DNA of 64,000 nucleotides, taken from positions 409,567 to 473,566 of the forward strand of contig KN834786.1 in the NCBI GenBank assembly GCA_000827265.1. Reading direction: 5' to 3'. The stretch is from Collybiopsis luxurians FD-317 M1 (Eukaryota; Basidiomycota; Agaricomycetes; Agaricales; Omphalotaceae). This document shows, one piece after another, positions 45,812-56,735 of the stretch. The notes beneath the pieces were generated by a model. That model searched no databases and was not told the DNA's origin. It saw only the letters and a list, made by a program, of their open reading frames with translations. Within the stretch, counting starts at the first letter, position 1. Each line of letters opens with the position of its first letter. The position numbers and the translations under genes are program-made.

Positions 45812-46668
45812 TCACGCTTTATCCTGAACATGTGCTTGAGGTGGGGGACCAGGAGGCTGCAACGAAGATAAATCAGTTCCGAATCTTGTATGCAGTTCGC
45901 GCGACAGATACAACTAGCGTCCCGCGGAAGAAGGAAAGCGAAGAAACATACCGGCAAGTACCCCTCGTACGGTGGCGACTGGAGCCCAGCGGGATGTGAA
46001 GTAGGCTATGCGACAAGTAAACGGCAATGATTCAGGGAAAGGAAAAATGCAGACAGGCGGTACGTACCGATCCATACGAAGCCTCACCGTAACCGTACCC
46101 GGCTCCGTATCCCAGGTGCGGGGGCGGTGGTCCAGGGGGCTAAAGCGCACCGGAAAATAGCAGGAAGGTGTCAAGAACGAATACACGGCAGAGTCTGAGT
46201 CAGAAATCTGACAAAGGCGCAGCAGTCAAGTGAACAATACTTACAGGCGCATAGCTTCCACCTCCATAATTAGCTTGTCCGTCCTTCATCGGGATCGATG
46301 GCGGAGGGCCATTCGGAGGAGGGTAGTGTCCTCCGGTATAAGGCGTCGCGTAGGGCGTGGGACCCTGGGAGCTCCAATACTCAGGTGGCGCAGGCGGTCT
46401 TGTCAGGACAACATTGTGCGTCAAAAATCTTCGTTGTTGTCTTCTTCGATAGGAAAGCGCTAAGAGCAAGAATGCGAGGAGGAAGAAGACAGCTGCGGAG
46501 GAATAAAGTGTCGGCTTGGAAGCTCTAATGGCGATAGTGTGGGATGAACATACCGACGATGATTCCAGCCACCACTCTCGAAGTATGGTGATGATTGTCT
46601 GGATCGTCGTTGAATTGCGCGCTGACTGAGGTAGCAAGAATGGAGAGGGACAGAAACGAAAGGAACAT
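45812..46668 (-). CDS. Single-pass membrane protein with PPxY-containing proline-rich tail (paralogue 1)
   Basis: The start at 46668 gives a signal peptide (MFLSFLSLSILATSVSAQ), a short lumenal part (FNDDPDNHHHTSRVVAGII) and one membrane span (AVFFLLAFLLLALSY) stopped by RRRQQRR. The cytosolic tail contains PPEY and PPYE and later exons PPGPPPPHLGYGAG, PTSHPAGLQSPPYEG and PPGPPPQAHVQDKA before TGA 45812-45814. Four introns are in phase. PPxY motifs can bind WW domains of Nedd4/Rsp5-type ubiquitin ligases, so an adaptor role is possible (inference). Proteins with this plan are common in Agaricomycetes; no function is established that I know of. Confidence 0.68.
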
Positions 46669-46756
46669 GGTGGTACAGTGTAGAGCGACGTCGGATGGAG
46701 ACCGCACCTGTTCTCGTGAAATGGCGCCGAGCGGACCGCGCGGCCGAGCGTGGCAC

Positions 46757-46766
46757 TATATATATT
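46757..46766 (-). promoter_or_regulatory. TATA-like box of paralogue 1
   Basis: TATATATA tract on the minus strand about 90 bases upstream of the ATG at 46668. Confidence 0.4.
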
Positions 46767-47161
46767 ATCAAGACGGTGATTCCCGTTACTTTACCTTACC
46801 TTACCCGCCAAGTTTGACAGACAGAGCTAGTTACTTGGGGTAAGCTGCTGCGCTATTGACCTGGACTTTCACCATCTGTCGTCGGATGACTTAGATGTAC
46901 GTTCATAGAGTCTCCAAAAAATCCAAATACAGTCGAGTTCATCTCTGCCGTATCGGTTCGTGTATCGCATACATAATCGGATACAAAAAATATAGGTATA
47001 GTAAGTACATGGCGCTAAGATACAGCTCAGTCCGTCAAGGGGCATTTTCAAACAGAATTAAGTTGATGCAGGTAGGTTCGTTCGTGTCCATGCGTGAAGG
47101 TCAAGTCCAAGTCAATGGGTATTTTTACGTTCTAAATCCACCAACGAAATGGTCGTTCCGT

Positions 47162-47871
47162 CTATCGTAGAGCCTGTAAGATAGAACGATGGTCAACGAA
47201 TGAGAACCACAAAAACCACAACCAACAAGTGCACGTACCGCTGTATGAGCAGCCGGTGGTGGGCCAGGAGGCTATAGAAATAAAAACCATGAGTCTAAAC
47301 CATACCACATACGAAAGGAGAACGAACCGGAGGGTAATTTGAAGTGTCTTCCTTGTAAGGAGGAGGAGCTGCTGCTGCTGCAGGTGCCTGGTTCAAATTC
47401 GAACCACCGAACCCTCCTCCGGTTTGACCAGCGTACGACGGATACGCATTGTTCCCATACTGATACTGAGCGCTGCCAGCCTCAACAGGTCTCGCATCTT
47501 GATTATAGTTATTCTTCCCAAATAATCCCCCTCCTCCACTGAACAGCGACGTCCTGCCAGTATTGGGAGCATACCCAGCCGGACCTCCCACTGCAACTAG
47601 ATTACTCCTCATACGCCGTCGCCTAGCCATGATGCAGCACATGAGAAGGAGACCGATAAGTATAACGCATCCTGATGAGCGGAAGAACATGAGAAAGCAC
47701 ATAATGAAGGGGATTACAAAGGTACGCACCCACAACAACCCCAGCAACAATCCTCCCTGTCGAAGAGGTCCGGTGACGATTTGAGAACGTCTGAGCGTCT
47801 ACACCGTCAACATTAAGAGCAAACGAAAATATTATCGCTGCAGTTGCATGAGTAAAGAGTGACAATGACAT
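47162..47871 (-). CDS. Single-pass membrane protein with PPxY-containing tail (paralogue 2)
   Basis: Signal peptide (MSLSLFTHATAAIIFSFALN), lumenal segment with SSTGRIVAGVVV, membrane span CVILIGLLLMCCIM, and basic stop MARRRRMR. The tail is Gly/Tyr/Asn-rich, then APPPYKEDTSNYPP, and a separate exon PPGPPPAAHTA joined to ALR and TAG. Domain order, intron places and the PPGPPPxAH end match the gene at 45812-46668, so the two are tandem paralogues about 500 bases apart on the same strand. Confidence 0.68.
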
Positions 47872-48071
47872 GATACAGAAAGGCAGAAGTGGATTCGCTC
47901 CATCGATCCTTTTATGTGGATTGGCCCTTACACTGCAGTGAGAAATTCCAACAGCTTTAGAAAATGACGTTGTGTAAGCGGAGCGCCAAGTGACTCTGCT
48001 ATGATCTCACTGCGGGGACGTCATACTAATAGGGGCTAATTCCGCCTCGGGTCTGTATTCCTTCTACTACG

Positions 48072-49649
48072 TTACGCAATAAATACAGTACCTGAACGTC
48101 GAACAGCGCTTCAGCGAACACAACGACGGCAGAAATGTAGTAAGGGCTTACTCAGATCCATAGGATGTCCCGTTGAAAGCTGCGGCAATTGACCATACTT
48201 TTCCTTTTTCAACTGCAGTGCAAGACTCCTCAACACAGCTCGAAATAGAAAAAGGAAATAAAGTTACACACCTTATGACGGACTAACGCGAAGAAGAGAT
48301 GATTAAAACTGCGGCCTTTTGAACAATGAAAGATGCTTACTTCCATCCAAGAGTTGAAGGTACGTCGGTTCAGGGTTTTCCTCTGGTACATACAACATAC
48401 AATCAGCGTCAAGATCCAAGAGCCATGACAAGAAACGTACTGAGAGTAGAAATAAGTGCCCAACTGAGAGCCCCAGTAGGTACCCCGTCCTCATTAGCAT
48501 CAGCCGATGTCTGTGTATCCTTGCATCCAGAGATAAGGACCTAATAATCCGGGGTGGATATGTGCACGCAATGATCCGGGGGGAAAAACGTACCACATCT
48601 GCCAAACTTTCATTCTGTTTCTCGAGTGTTTCCACATTCTTCACATGCGCCTTGACCCCATCCAGCCTTTCTAGATCCTTCCACGCGCCTTTTCCGTCTT
48701 TCTGCACAAACAACCTCTCCCCGGTCTCGTGCAAAATATCCTTGGTCGCTTCCAAAATATCCTTAACCTCGAATATCTTCTCCTTAATCTTCCATGTTTC
48801 CGTCTTCTCAACAGCCAAAGCCCCTCTTCCCTTCGTCTCTTCGGCCTTCTCAGCGTCCTGCTCCGCGAGAAATTGACCCTCCTTGAGCTTCCCGGACGCC
48901 GCGGCGTACATGAATGGCAAGTCAAGTACAGAGCCCGAATGACAGGAGTCGAAAATTGCTGTAAGCCTTGCGCCCGTAGGAAGAGAATTAACCAGACGGA
49001 AGTGTAGCTCATCGTCGATGATGACCTTGCCACGAGTAGCAGCAATCTGCTCTGCGGACGCGCCTGTGACAGGAATGGAATCCACGGGGTAGATGCACTC
49101 ATCATAGTAATCCATCTCGTCCCCAGAGCGATCCGCTCGCTGTCCGCCATGCCCGGAGTAGTGGAAGAACAGTGAATCATGAGGCTGGGCGTCTTGGACA
49201 AGCCATTGCATCCAGTATAGCTAGAAGCCGAACGAGGTTAAACTAAGTATTCACGGACCAAGTAGGAGAGCTGACGCACAATGTTGGCTTTGGTAGGTTG
49301 ATATTCTGGTTTGAGCTTCTTGTCGTCCTTCAGCACGATAATATTCTCATCGGTAAACCCATAGGTTTTGCTAATGAACTGATACATGCGCGAGGCATCC
49401 GAGTGGCATCCGTCCAGCGAGCCTATCAGTGTTCCAAATTCAAAGGCGGTAGCAGAAATAAAAGCAATTCGTCCACTCACTGCCCGTTCCTAGGTAGTTA
49501 ATCCCAATGATCAAAGCCTTCTTATTCCCAGTACACTTCGAGCTGATCCATTCCTTTCTGATAGTTGTAGTCTCCTTGTACGTCTTCTCGACGGTCAAGG
49601 TTGGGTCTTGTGCCTCTACTGGGGCGTCCTTGGAATGGTGAAAGTGCAT
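48072..49649 (-). CDS. Type I metacaspase
   Basis: Calcium-dependent cysteine protease cleaving after Arg or Lys, linked to fungal cell death and stress. The ATG at 49649 starts [16 protein letters not shown], a short pro-part, then [30 protein letters not shown], the catalytic His in HYSGHGG and the catalytic Cys in DSCHSGS (about 48940). The linker after it is long and charged ([18 protein letters not shown]...). C-terminal exons read [18 protein letters not shown], then [27 protein letters not shown] and STVFIA with stop 48072-48074. Joining LLDG to VLRSLALQL requires skipping a tempting AG at about 48290; then all phases fit. A decayed relic of this gene lies at 23.3-23.6 kb. Confidence 0.9.
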
Positions 49650-49844
49650 GGTCAAGTAACGGATTCACAATTCCGCCGTTGGTTAACGGGCATCAGAATG
49701 GCACTGCAAAGCTGTCAGGTAAGCTTCGTGTTCATCGTATTACAGGTGCCACGCTAGTCTATTTCCATCGCGTCGCAAGTACCACGCTAGTAGATCCGTA
49801 CGATGTTAGAGAAGGTGAGAGTTCGGAGTCAAGGAACATCGGCA

Positions 49845-50183
49845 TTACGTCAAGCCTCCGCTAAAGCCAATCACTTCAAACCCGTCAAGCATGCAGCTCC
49901 GCTCGACCAACCCCCGACTCACGGCGAGCACGCTCTCATACACGCTCTCAAACAGCCTAGCCATCCTCGTATCTTCATCGTGGTTACCCCTCTCCTCCTC
50001 CTTAGACCAAGATGAAGAACCCGAAAGATTTCTGCGCGAAAAACGCTCACCTAAGGATAGGAAAAGACTCACATTATAAGGAGATAGCTTCTTCACCCAA
50101 AGCGCAACGAGATGCTGCACAGGCATATGCCATCTGTGTCCCCCAGCATCGGACCAATGAGGAAAAAAAAGGTAAAAGATCAT
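49845..50183 (-). CDS. Possible small gene of unknown function
   Basis: An open minus-strand stretch encodes HWSDAGGHRWHMPVQHLVAL, then SRRNLSGSSSWSKEEERGNH and RMARLFESVYESVLAVSRGL with stop at 49845. Composition and periodicity suggest coding. An ATG near 50309 (MSTTLRLLIAFRLPTR, mitochondrial-leader-like) could be the start through an intron. No family recognised. Confidence 0.3.
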   Translation of the reverse strand: MIFYLFFPHWSDAGGHRWHMPVQHLVALWVKKLSPYNVSLFLSLGERFSRRNLSGSSSWSKEEERGNHDEDTRMARLFESVYESVLAVSRGLVERSCMLDGFEVIGFSGGLT

Positions 50184-50819
50184 TCGGAAGGGTACATGCT
50201 GTCTTGAATGCCCGTGACCAGGCAAGAGAGAATTAAAATAGCTGCGGCCGTGGATGTAGAGACCTTTGACGAGGACATCGAGTTGGCAATCTAAACGCGA
50301 TGAGCAAGCGCAGAGTGGTCGACATCGCGGTCGCTCTCAAGGTACTAATGCAATGACGTTACGGCGGAAGTTCTTCGCGTCCGTTTAAATCCTCATTTCG
50401 ACACAAATGAGGATCTGAAAAAGTACCAGTAAAGACCCGCCAAAGGACAACCACACCGACAGCGCAGGTTCATCCCCTTGTCAACCACCACCTCTTGCAC
50501 CACCTCCACTAACTTTCCGTCGTCGTTCACCAACAATACCAATGTACCTCCTGCGACCGAGTTGTATTACCGCACTTGATATTCTCTACGCTAAAATCTC
50601 TAAAAACTCGTACAAAAATAATCTCGAAGCGACATTGAAATATCTTCAGAACCACTCATCCAGCCCAGAGTTCCCGAGTGTACCAAACTGCCGACCACAA
50701 TAATCAGGAGATACAAAGCTTGGCAATACTGCGAATGGAAAGAATTTTGTAAAAAAAAAAAAAGTGTAGCTACTTTCGAAAAGTCGAAAGATCTTCCTGA
50801 CAAGCATAATAATGTACAT
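50184..50819. other. Region without a confirmed gene
   Basis: May contain the 5' exon and promoter of the small gene ending at 49845 and the 3' flank of the permease. Nothing else seen. Confidence 0.3.
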
Positions 50820-53531
50820 TCAAACCCCCTTCTTCAACTCACTCTCTACATCAATAGACGCTACTCTCGTACTCTTCTCATTTTCAGAAATATCACTACC
50901 AGGGCTCTGTCCTCCATCATCTTCCGAATCCAGTGAAGACAAGGGCCTCCAATTTTCATCCGGGAAGACACCAGGGAAATCCTGCCTGGCCAGATATCCC
51001 CTACTCACCGGCACTTTCGCGTACTCTGGCGGGTAGATGGGGACGGGGAATCTAATGGCGCGCGCGGAAAAGGTCAGCTCTTCCACCAACAACCAAACGG
51101 GTAGAGGACTTACAAGGTCGATAAAACGTAGTACACCACAAAACTAATCGACAGCGAGATGATCCAGCCACTTTGGAACATATGAACGGCACTCTCGTTC
51201 ACCTGAGATACATACTCCATCAGTACTCGCCACAGTTCAATTGGGGTCAAAGCCGCTCTTACCACATTTGCGTTATAGCTCCCGATCAACCCAGGGAAAG
51301 GAATAAAGGAGCCGCAAATCCAGGCCAGGATCCCTCTCCAATTGATTCCGCGCCAATACCAATACGGTCCCTTGGGGTCGCTCGTGTACAGGGACGGAAT
51401 GTGGAAGTTGCTTTTCCGTACAAGGAAATAATCTGACCAGATGATTGCTAGGATGGAGCCCATGAACATGTTCTGACGACAAAAGAGTACTTTCAGCAAA
51501 CATAATCATCTGCCAAAGACGACGCTCACATAGCTCCCCAAAAACGTCAAAAACTGCTTGGCATTCTGCAATCGGATGTGAAAAAGTAGATCCAGACAAA
51601 AGCGAAAAAAGAGCACCTGTAAGAAATTCCAAGGAGTTATTGCCAGGCCCAATAAGGCACACAGCACTTGCCCTCTGCGGATGGTCATCCACCGCGGCAG
51701 AAGACCTGTAATATCTGCCGCAAACGGAATAGAATTGGCACTGATCTAGATGTGGAACGTTTATCAGCGACGCAATGGTTGTGAGAACAGATTGTCCAAA
51801 CTGACGTTTGTAAGAGCCGTGGCGCCGGCGAATGCAAGGGCCATGAGAAAGCATAAAGTACGAGCTCCGGCATTCCAGTTGTGGTCCAAGATAAGATTGA
51901 GCTAAGCACAAGACGTCAAACGAGGCAGGCACAAAGTTCAAGGTGAAGGTTACCTGGTCCCATAGGTTCCACGTCGGCTCACCCTGGAGCAGAAAAAAGA
52001 GTCCATAGCCACTCCGCGCACGAAGCCTTTATTAACTTACACCATAAATAACCTGAATCGAAGACGCGGTACATATAGCAAGCTATTGAATATGAAAGAT
52101 GAGAAACGGAGTACCCGAACGAGCCAGAAGAACTCACGAAGTATATTAATATTTTCACAATCAAGTTCGCAAACGCCTGAGGATAGCTTGCGTCAAACGG
52201 GGTACGAGCATAACGAGTAATATCGGGTTGAGAGACAATCATCTGAAATATCATTAGAAGGCTCCATATCTCGAGTGGGAACTGGTTCACAGGTGAAATG
52301 CTACTCAGTATGGTGTTGATACCGTCCATCCATGCCCATCCTAATCTGCTCGGATGAAGCGATTAACGCTATCGCAGGAGTTAAGTGGTAAAGTCACTTA
52401 CTGACTACCCGTAACCCCGCTGGTTCCCAGAGAAAATGTAGATATTCCACCCGCTCGAGTTCTAGAACACCAGTAAATCTCAGTCGCAATAAACAAATTA
52501 ATGGGATAAAGCACCTACACGGCCCATGCACTCATCGCGATTGCGCATGGCGGAAGAAGGATAGCTTTCCATAAGAAAACCAAGTGAATGGATCGAGGAT
52601 GGACGAACATCAAAGGGAACGTAAAAGCGTAAAAGATCATAAATCCCGCAAATGCCTGAGAGGTTATGTTCGCAGATATTGGGAAAGGCGCCAGCTCCGT
52701 CCACTTGTGCCCAAACATGCACCTCAGCATTACGCTCACAAGGTTTCCAGCGTAGTAAGACTGAATGCCATAGTCTGTCCAGGGTCGCTCGTTGGGAATA
52801 CAAAAAAAAACAAGCCAAGGGACATACATATGATAGCTATGAGGGACCGAAGGGCGATGAAAAAGTAACCAGCATACATGCCCATTGAAGCTCGAACAGT
52901 GACGGGGTAACCGATGTGATAGGTCGAACCAGTGCGAGCGGCAAAGACAATGGCCTGAGTAGCATAGGATGTCAGAAGATGAATACACGGTGTGAAGGGA
53001 TTACGGGATGACGAACGATAGAGCTCAGGAGTGCGCCCACGGCTACAGTACCCATTGCATTGCCAAACGTAAGGCCGATAGAGAGAAGAGAAGAGCCCGT
53101 GGACCAGCTGACAAAAAGATGAGAATTTCTCTGGGGTATTGCAGTAAAGAGCCTGACTCATTGGGGTTAAAGGAACTACCCCACCACAAACTGAGAGCAC
53201 AACCTTAGAGCGTATCCGAGTAAAGCAAGAAGAAATTTATGAACCTCATGTAGTGGTACCAACGCCAGTTTCGCTAGTCATACAAAGCATTCGGCGCAAC
53301 ATCCAATAGAACAAGGATGAATTCGCAAACCTCGTACACTGGCGTTGGGTCCAGATCTAGATTCTACGTGAGTATCCACTATCTGTGACCACTACAAAAA
53401 AGATACGCACCTTCATTGCTCCAAATATGCTGCCCATCGAACGCGTCCGCACCAGGTGCTTTAATCGCGTTTACAAAAGCCCGTCGACTCCTGAATGACC
53501 TAGGGACACGGGATACGTTCTCCACTATCAT
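50820..53531 (-). CDS. NCS1-family nucleobase/allantoin/thiamine-type permease
   Basis: Plasma-membrane proton symporter for a purine, pyrimidine, hydantoin or vitamin. The ATG at 53531 begins MIVENVSRVPRSFRSRRAF, a soluble N-terminus. Family landmarks follow through many short introns: a YHIGYPVTVRASMGMYAGYF segment (about 52900), GIQSYYAGNLVSVMLRCMFG (about 52750), ISANSIPFAADITGLLPRWM (about 51720), RRGQVLCALLGLAITPWNFL and, near the end, GSILAIIWSDYFLVRK and GPYWYWRGINWRGILAWICG. The cytosolic tail is acidic and Ser-rich (DENWRPLSSLDSEDDGGQSP) with stop at 50820. Ten to twelve membrane spans are expected. The substrate cannot be told from sequence; uracil, allantoin and thiamine carriers share these motifs. 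Confidence 0.82.
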
Positions 53532-54203
53532 GGTAGCGCAAGGGAAAGAATCACTTGGACGAGTAGGGAAAAGTTTTCGGTATTAAAAGGTTCCCGCCTT
53601 GCCGTACAATCAAAAATTTCTTCCTGCCATATTGAAGATAAGCAGTGCGGCCGTGAGTGAAAAGCGGAAGCTAGCAAGTTTTGAAGCTGCCTGGAAATGT
53701 TGCCGGCTGAGGATATCGCACCGGATTTTGTTTCTGAAAAGATAAAGAAGATAAAGATTATGCAGCGAGACAGTGAGCATTGATAAGGCCTGGCAGCAGT
53801 CAGATTTTGTGGTTCCTTGAGACGAAATCCTTTGCTATTGGAGCGATAGCCTAACAAAAAAAAAGTTGCCCTAAATAGTCCTGAGCGGTGGGAGGAAGGG
53901 GTTGCAAGTCGTTGTGGCGCAATCAATTTCACGGTCACATGCGATCTTTTCACCTGTCATGATCTCAAACGCGTATCAATCATCCCTCTTACATCCTGTC
54001 ACAAAGTATAAATTCTTTTATGTACATGTGTAGTTTGCAAGTCATTGAAAGGACAGATTGATATCACGAAGGAGGTACAAAAATGAATGTTATATGTGTT
54101 TAGGTGGGCCCTGGTGGGCCGCAGCGCTGATTGCGATCAATCTAGGAGGAGATCAAGAAGATAAGAATCAAGAATCTGGGGTGCTGATGACAGCCTTCAA
54201 AGA
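53532..54203. other. Intergenic region
   Basis: Promoter of the permease and 3' flank of the peroxidase. No gene seen. Confidence 0.4.
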
Positions 54204-56213
54204 TTACTCGAACTCCAAATCAAAGGTAACAGATTTGAGATCGAAGTCATTCACGTTAAAAGTCGTTCCTCCCACGACACTTCCTGTGTAGTTAACAGTT
54301 GTTACCTGCTGGGTAGCCGCTCCAGAGAAAAAAGTAAATCCACCCTCCGGAGGGTTGCTTTCGTCAAGTTCTAGGTTCATGACAGTTATGTTGGGGAGGA
54401 AAGGAGGCGTAGGATTGAAGAGCGGTGTGGTCGGATCGAATGTAGTCATTGCTACGCTCGTCGCGTTGGAATCGCCACGAACCTATAAAAAAGTCCTCGG
54501 TAAGATTTAGACTAGCCGTAGCCTATAGTCACAATGACATACCGCCACAACGACTTTTAGGAAGATATCAGTCGAAGTAAACACAGTCTTGCTACGCAAG
54601 CTATCGATGAATACGGAATCTTGTGCGATAGAAAACCCAGAGCCTCCGTTGTCCACTGCGACTGGTTGAGACCCGTCATTTTCGTTTATTTCGAACCAGA
54701 ACTTGGATATCGAAGTCGAAGCGTTGATAGTAGCGTTGAAAAGGTATTTGGTCGCGTTATAGCCTTTGGCTGAGAGATATATGTTCGTAGTAAGGAATTG
54801 TGTACCAGTCGTTTGTACAGAGCATCCAGTTGAAGGGCAGAATGACCCTCGTCGATCGGCCCAAAAGAGAGTTATCGTCCGGCTGGGGTTGTCACTTGCA
54901 TTTATAAGCTACAGGTATTGCATTAGTGAGCTTGAGCAGTGTGATGAGGGATACGTACTCGTAACGCAGTGGTCATGATCAAGGTCCCATTTTGATATGA
55001 TAACAACGGTTGATAGACGAGGTATTGTAAGGGGTCAATAGGATCCGTCAGAGTCACTCCATTGGGTACCGTGTTGATCATCCTCTCTATGAGATTCGCG
55101 CAAGTATCGAAGAACGTTTCATTATTGAGGAAGCTGCAGGTAATTCAATGACCACTTCATAAATCACGTATCCCGATCAGTGTATACCTTCTCATCGTCA
55201 CATTTCCATCGCTGGAAAAAATTCGGAAATCCGATCTCGTCGTGACATTTGGGCCTACGACAAGCACATCTTGGCTGGTATTTTGCAGATACTGCGAAAC
55301 TCTAAAGAACAATTACTTCCGTAAGCACAAGAAGCGCAGAAAATAAACAGTGACTAGTACGAACACAACATTATCAAAATTCTTCGTCGTATCAAACAGC
55401 GCAACATCCGTATCATTGTCCGTAACAATCAGCGGAAAATCTGCGTGTCGAATGCCCCCCAGAGTATGCCCGCAAGCCACGAGCGATATCATCTCCGTTA
55501 TATTGAATCCCTGCCTCCGAAAAGACTCTATATGCGTTGCAAGATCTTCTTGAGGCTGCGGAACAGTCGCTGGTCCCGCACTAGTTGCATCAATACGGCC
55601 GGCTCGGAAAGGAATGACAGGCCCTCCACATCCTAACACAGCGAGCGCTGCGCCAAAAGCTATCGTATCTGCCACTAGTCAAGACGTCAAGATCAGCCCT
55701 AGTCTCCCAATCTCAATCTAAGTACAACATACACCCGAAGAACGTAGTCGTAAAGGGCATAAAGTCAACCAACGATTGTGTCTGTCCCTCTCCAATATTC
55801 TGCTCATTGTCAGAAACCTCCGGTACTATCCATAACAGAAACGGCTCTGCACACCTGAGGTCTTTCGAGCTCAAAATTAATCGAAGCATCCAACCCCCCA
55901 GTCCCATCATCTACATTATGAGTCGACATGTCATGAAACATCTTCAGAATACAACGCGATCAGTTGTACTTTCTCTATATGCTCCATCTTGACCTATACC
56001 TACAACACGAAGCCACTGTGCCGATATGGTAGAATTGAATCGCGGTGTGCATCCTGATACAAGTAGATCAGGACCATCCTCGTATAGAACTTTGTCGATG
56101 TATCTTGAGCGAGGGTCAGGCCATTGATACGTCGGAATTCCAAGCGCCCAGTGAACTAGGGAGAAGAAGAGAGTAGTTTCAAAGAACAAAGTCCGGCAGT
56201 TCAAAGACAACAT
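54204..56213 (-). CDS. Secreted plant-type haem peroxidase with long C-terminal extension
   Basis: The start at 56213 gives a signal peptide (MLSLNCRTLFFETTLFFSLV). Distal haem residues are recovered by splicing WLRV|MFHDMSTHN (Arg and His of RxxFHD, about 56010-55940), followed by GTGGLDASINFE. A middle exon gives MADTIAFGAALAVLGCGGP, and the proximal His lies in VACGHTLGGIRH (about 55455). Then LFDTTKNFDNV and a further segment of about 280 residues (TLTDPIDPLQYL, RTITLFWADRRGSFCPSTGC, FTSTDIFLKVVVAVRGDSN) ends at TAA 54204-54206. The catalytic part is like class I/II peroxidases but lacks an obvious manganese or long-range electron-transfer site that I could confirm. The extension is beta-rich and of unknown role. 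The oxidant is hydrogen peroxide; the reductant is unknown. Confidence 0.75.
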
Positions 56214-56735
56214 CTTGAACACCGTCCGAATCGTTGTCGCGATCTGAGAACGAGGGGGATGTTGGCAGGGGTATAATGCCTGAAAGTCAGCTTTTAAATA
56301 CAGTACGTGCCGGTCCTGATGCTCATTGAGCTAGTTGAATGTTAAATGGTTGACAGCGTGAGCTATTCGAGCTTCAACCAATTATTTCATTCTGCTGCTA
56401 TAAAAAACTACAGTTAGTACTAGTACATCGAGTTACTTTATCCACTTTTAAATACTATAAATACACAACAGTCCAGCCCCTTCTCCCTTCCTTGTCAATG
56501 GTCGGCAACTACAACCTGACCGCCTAGTGTGTCCCAGAACCGAAGTTTGTATTCCAGCGTCAACTCGGGCAAACCAATCGGCGTCCATACCATAGAGTAG
56601 GCAAGGAATTTATGAGCATCTTAACTATCATTGATAAGCTCGCCGGAACTTTTCTCATCGTCATTTCAATCTATCTGTCTCTTTCATTCTTCCTCAAACC
56701 ACGCCCATGGCGGCAAGCACTGCTAAGAATACACA
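56214..56735. other. Intergenic region with a coding-like tract
   Basis: Between the peroxidase promoter and the CreC 3' end. On the minus strand about 56600-56500 encodes TPIGLPELTLEYKLRFWDTL and GGQVVVADH with stop, without a start or companion exons. Confidence 0.3.

Noticed and set aside
48230..48300. Truncated metacaspase ending [15 protein letters not shown]
   Set aside because: Using the later AG in TTTCGAG as acceptor restores the usual C-terminus (GHPMDL...) in phase.
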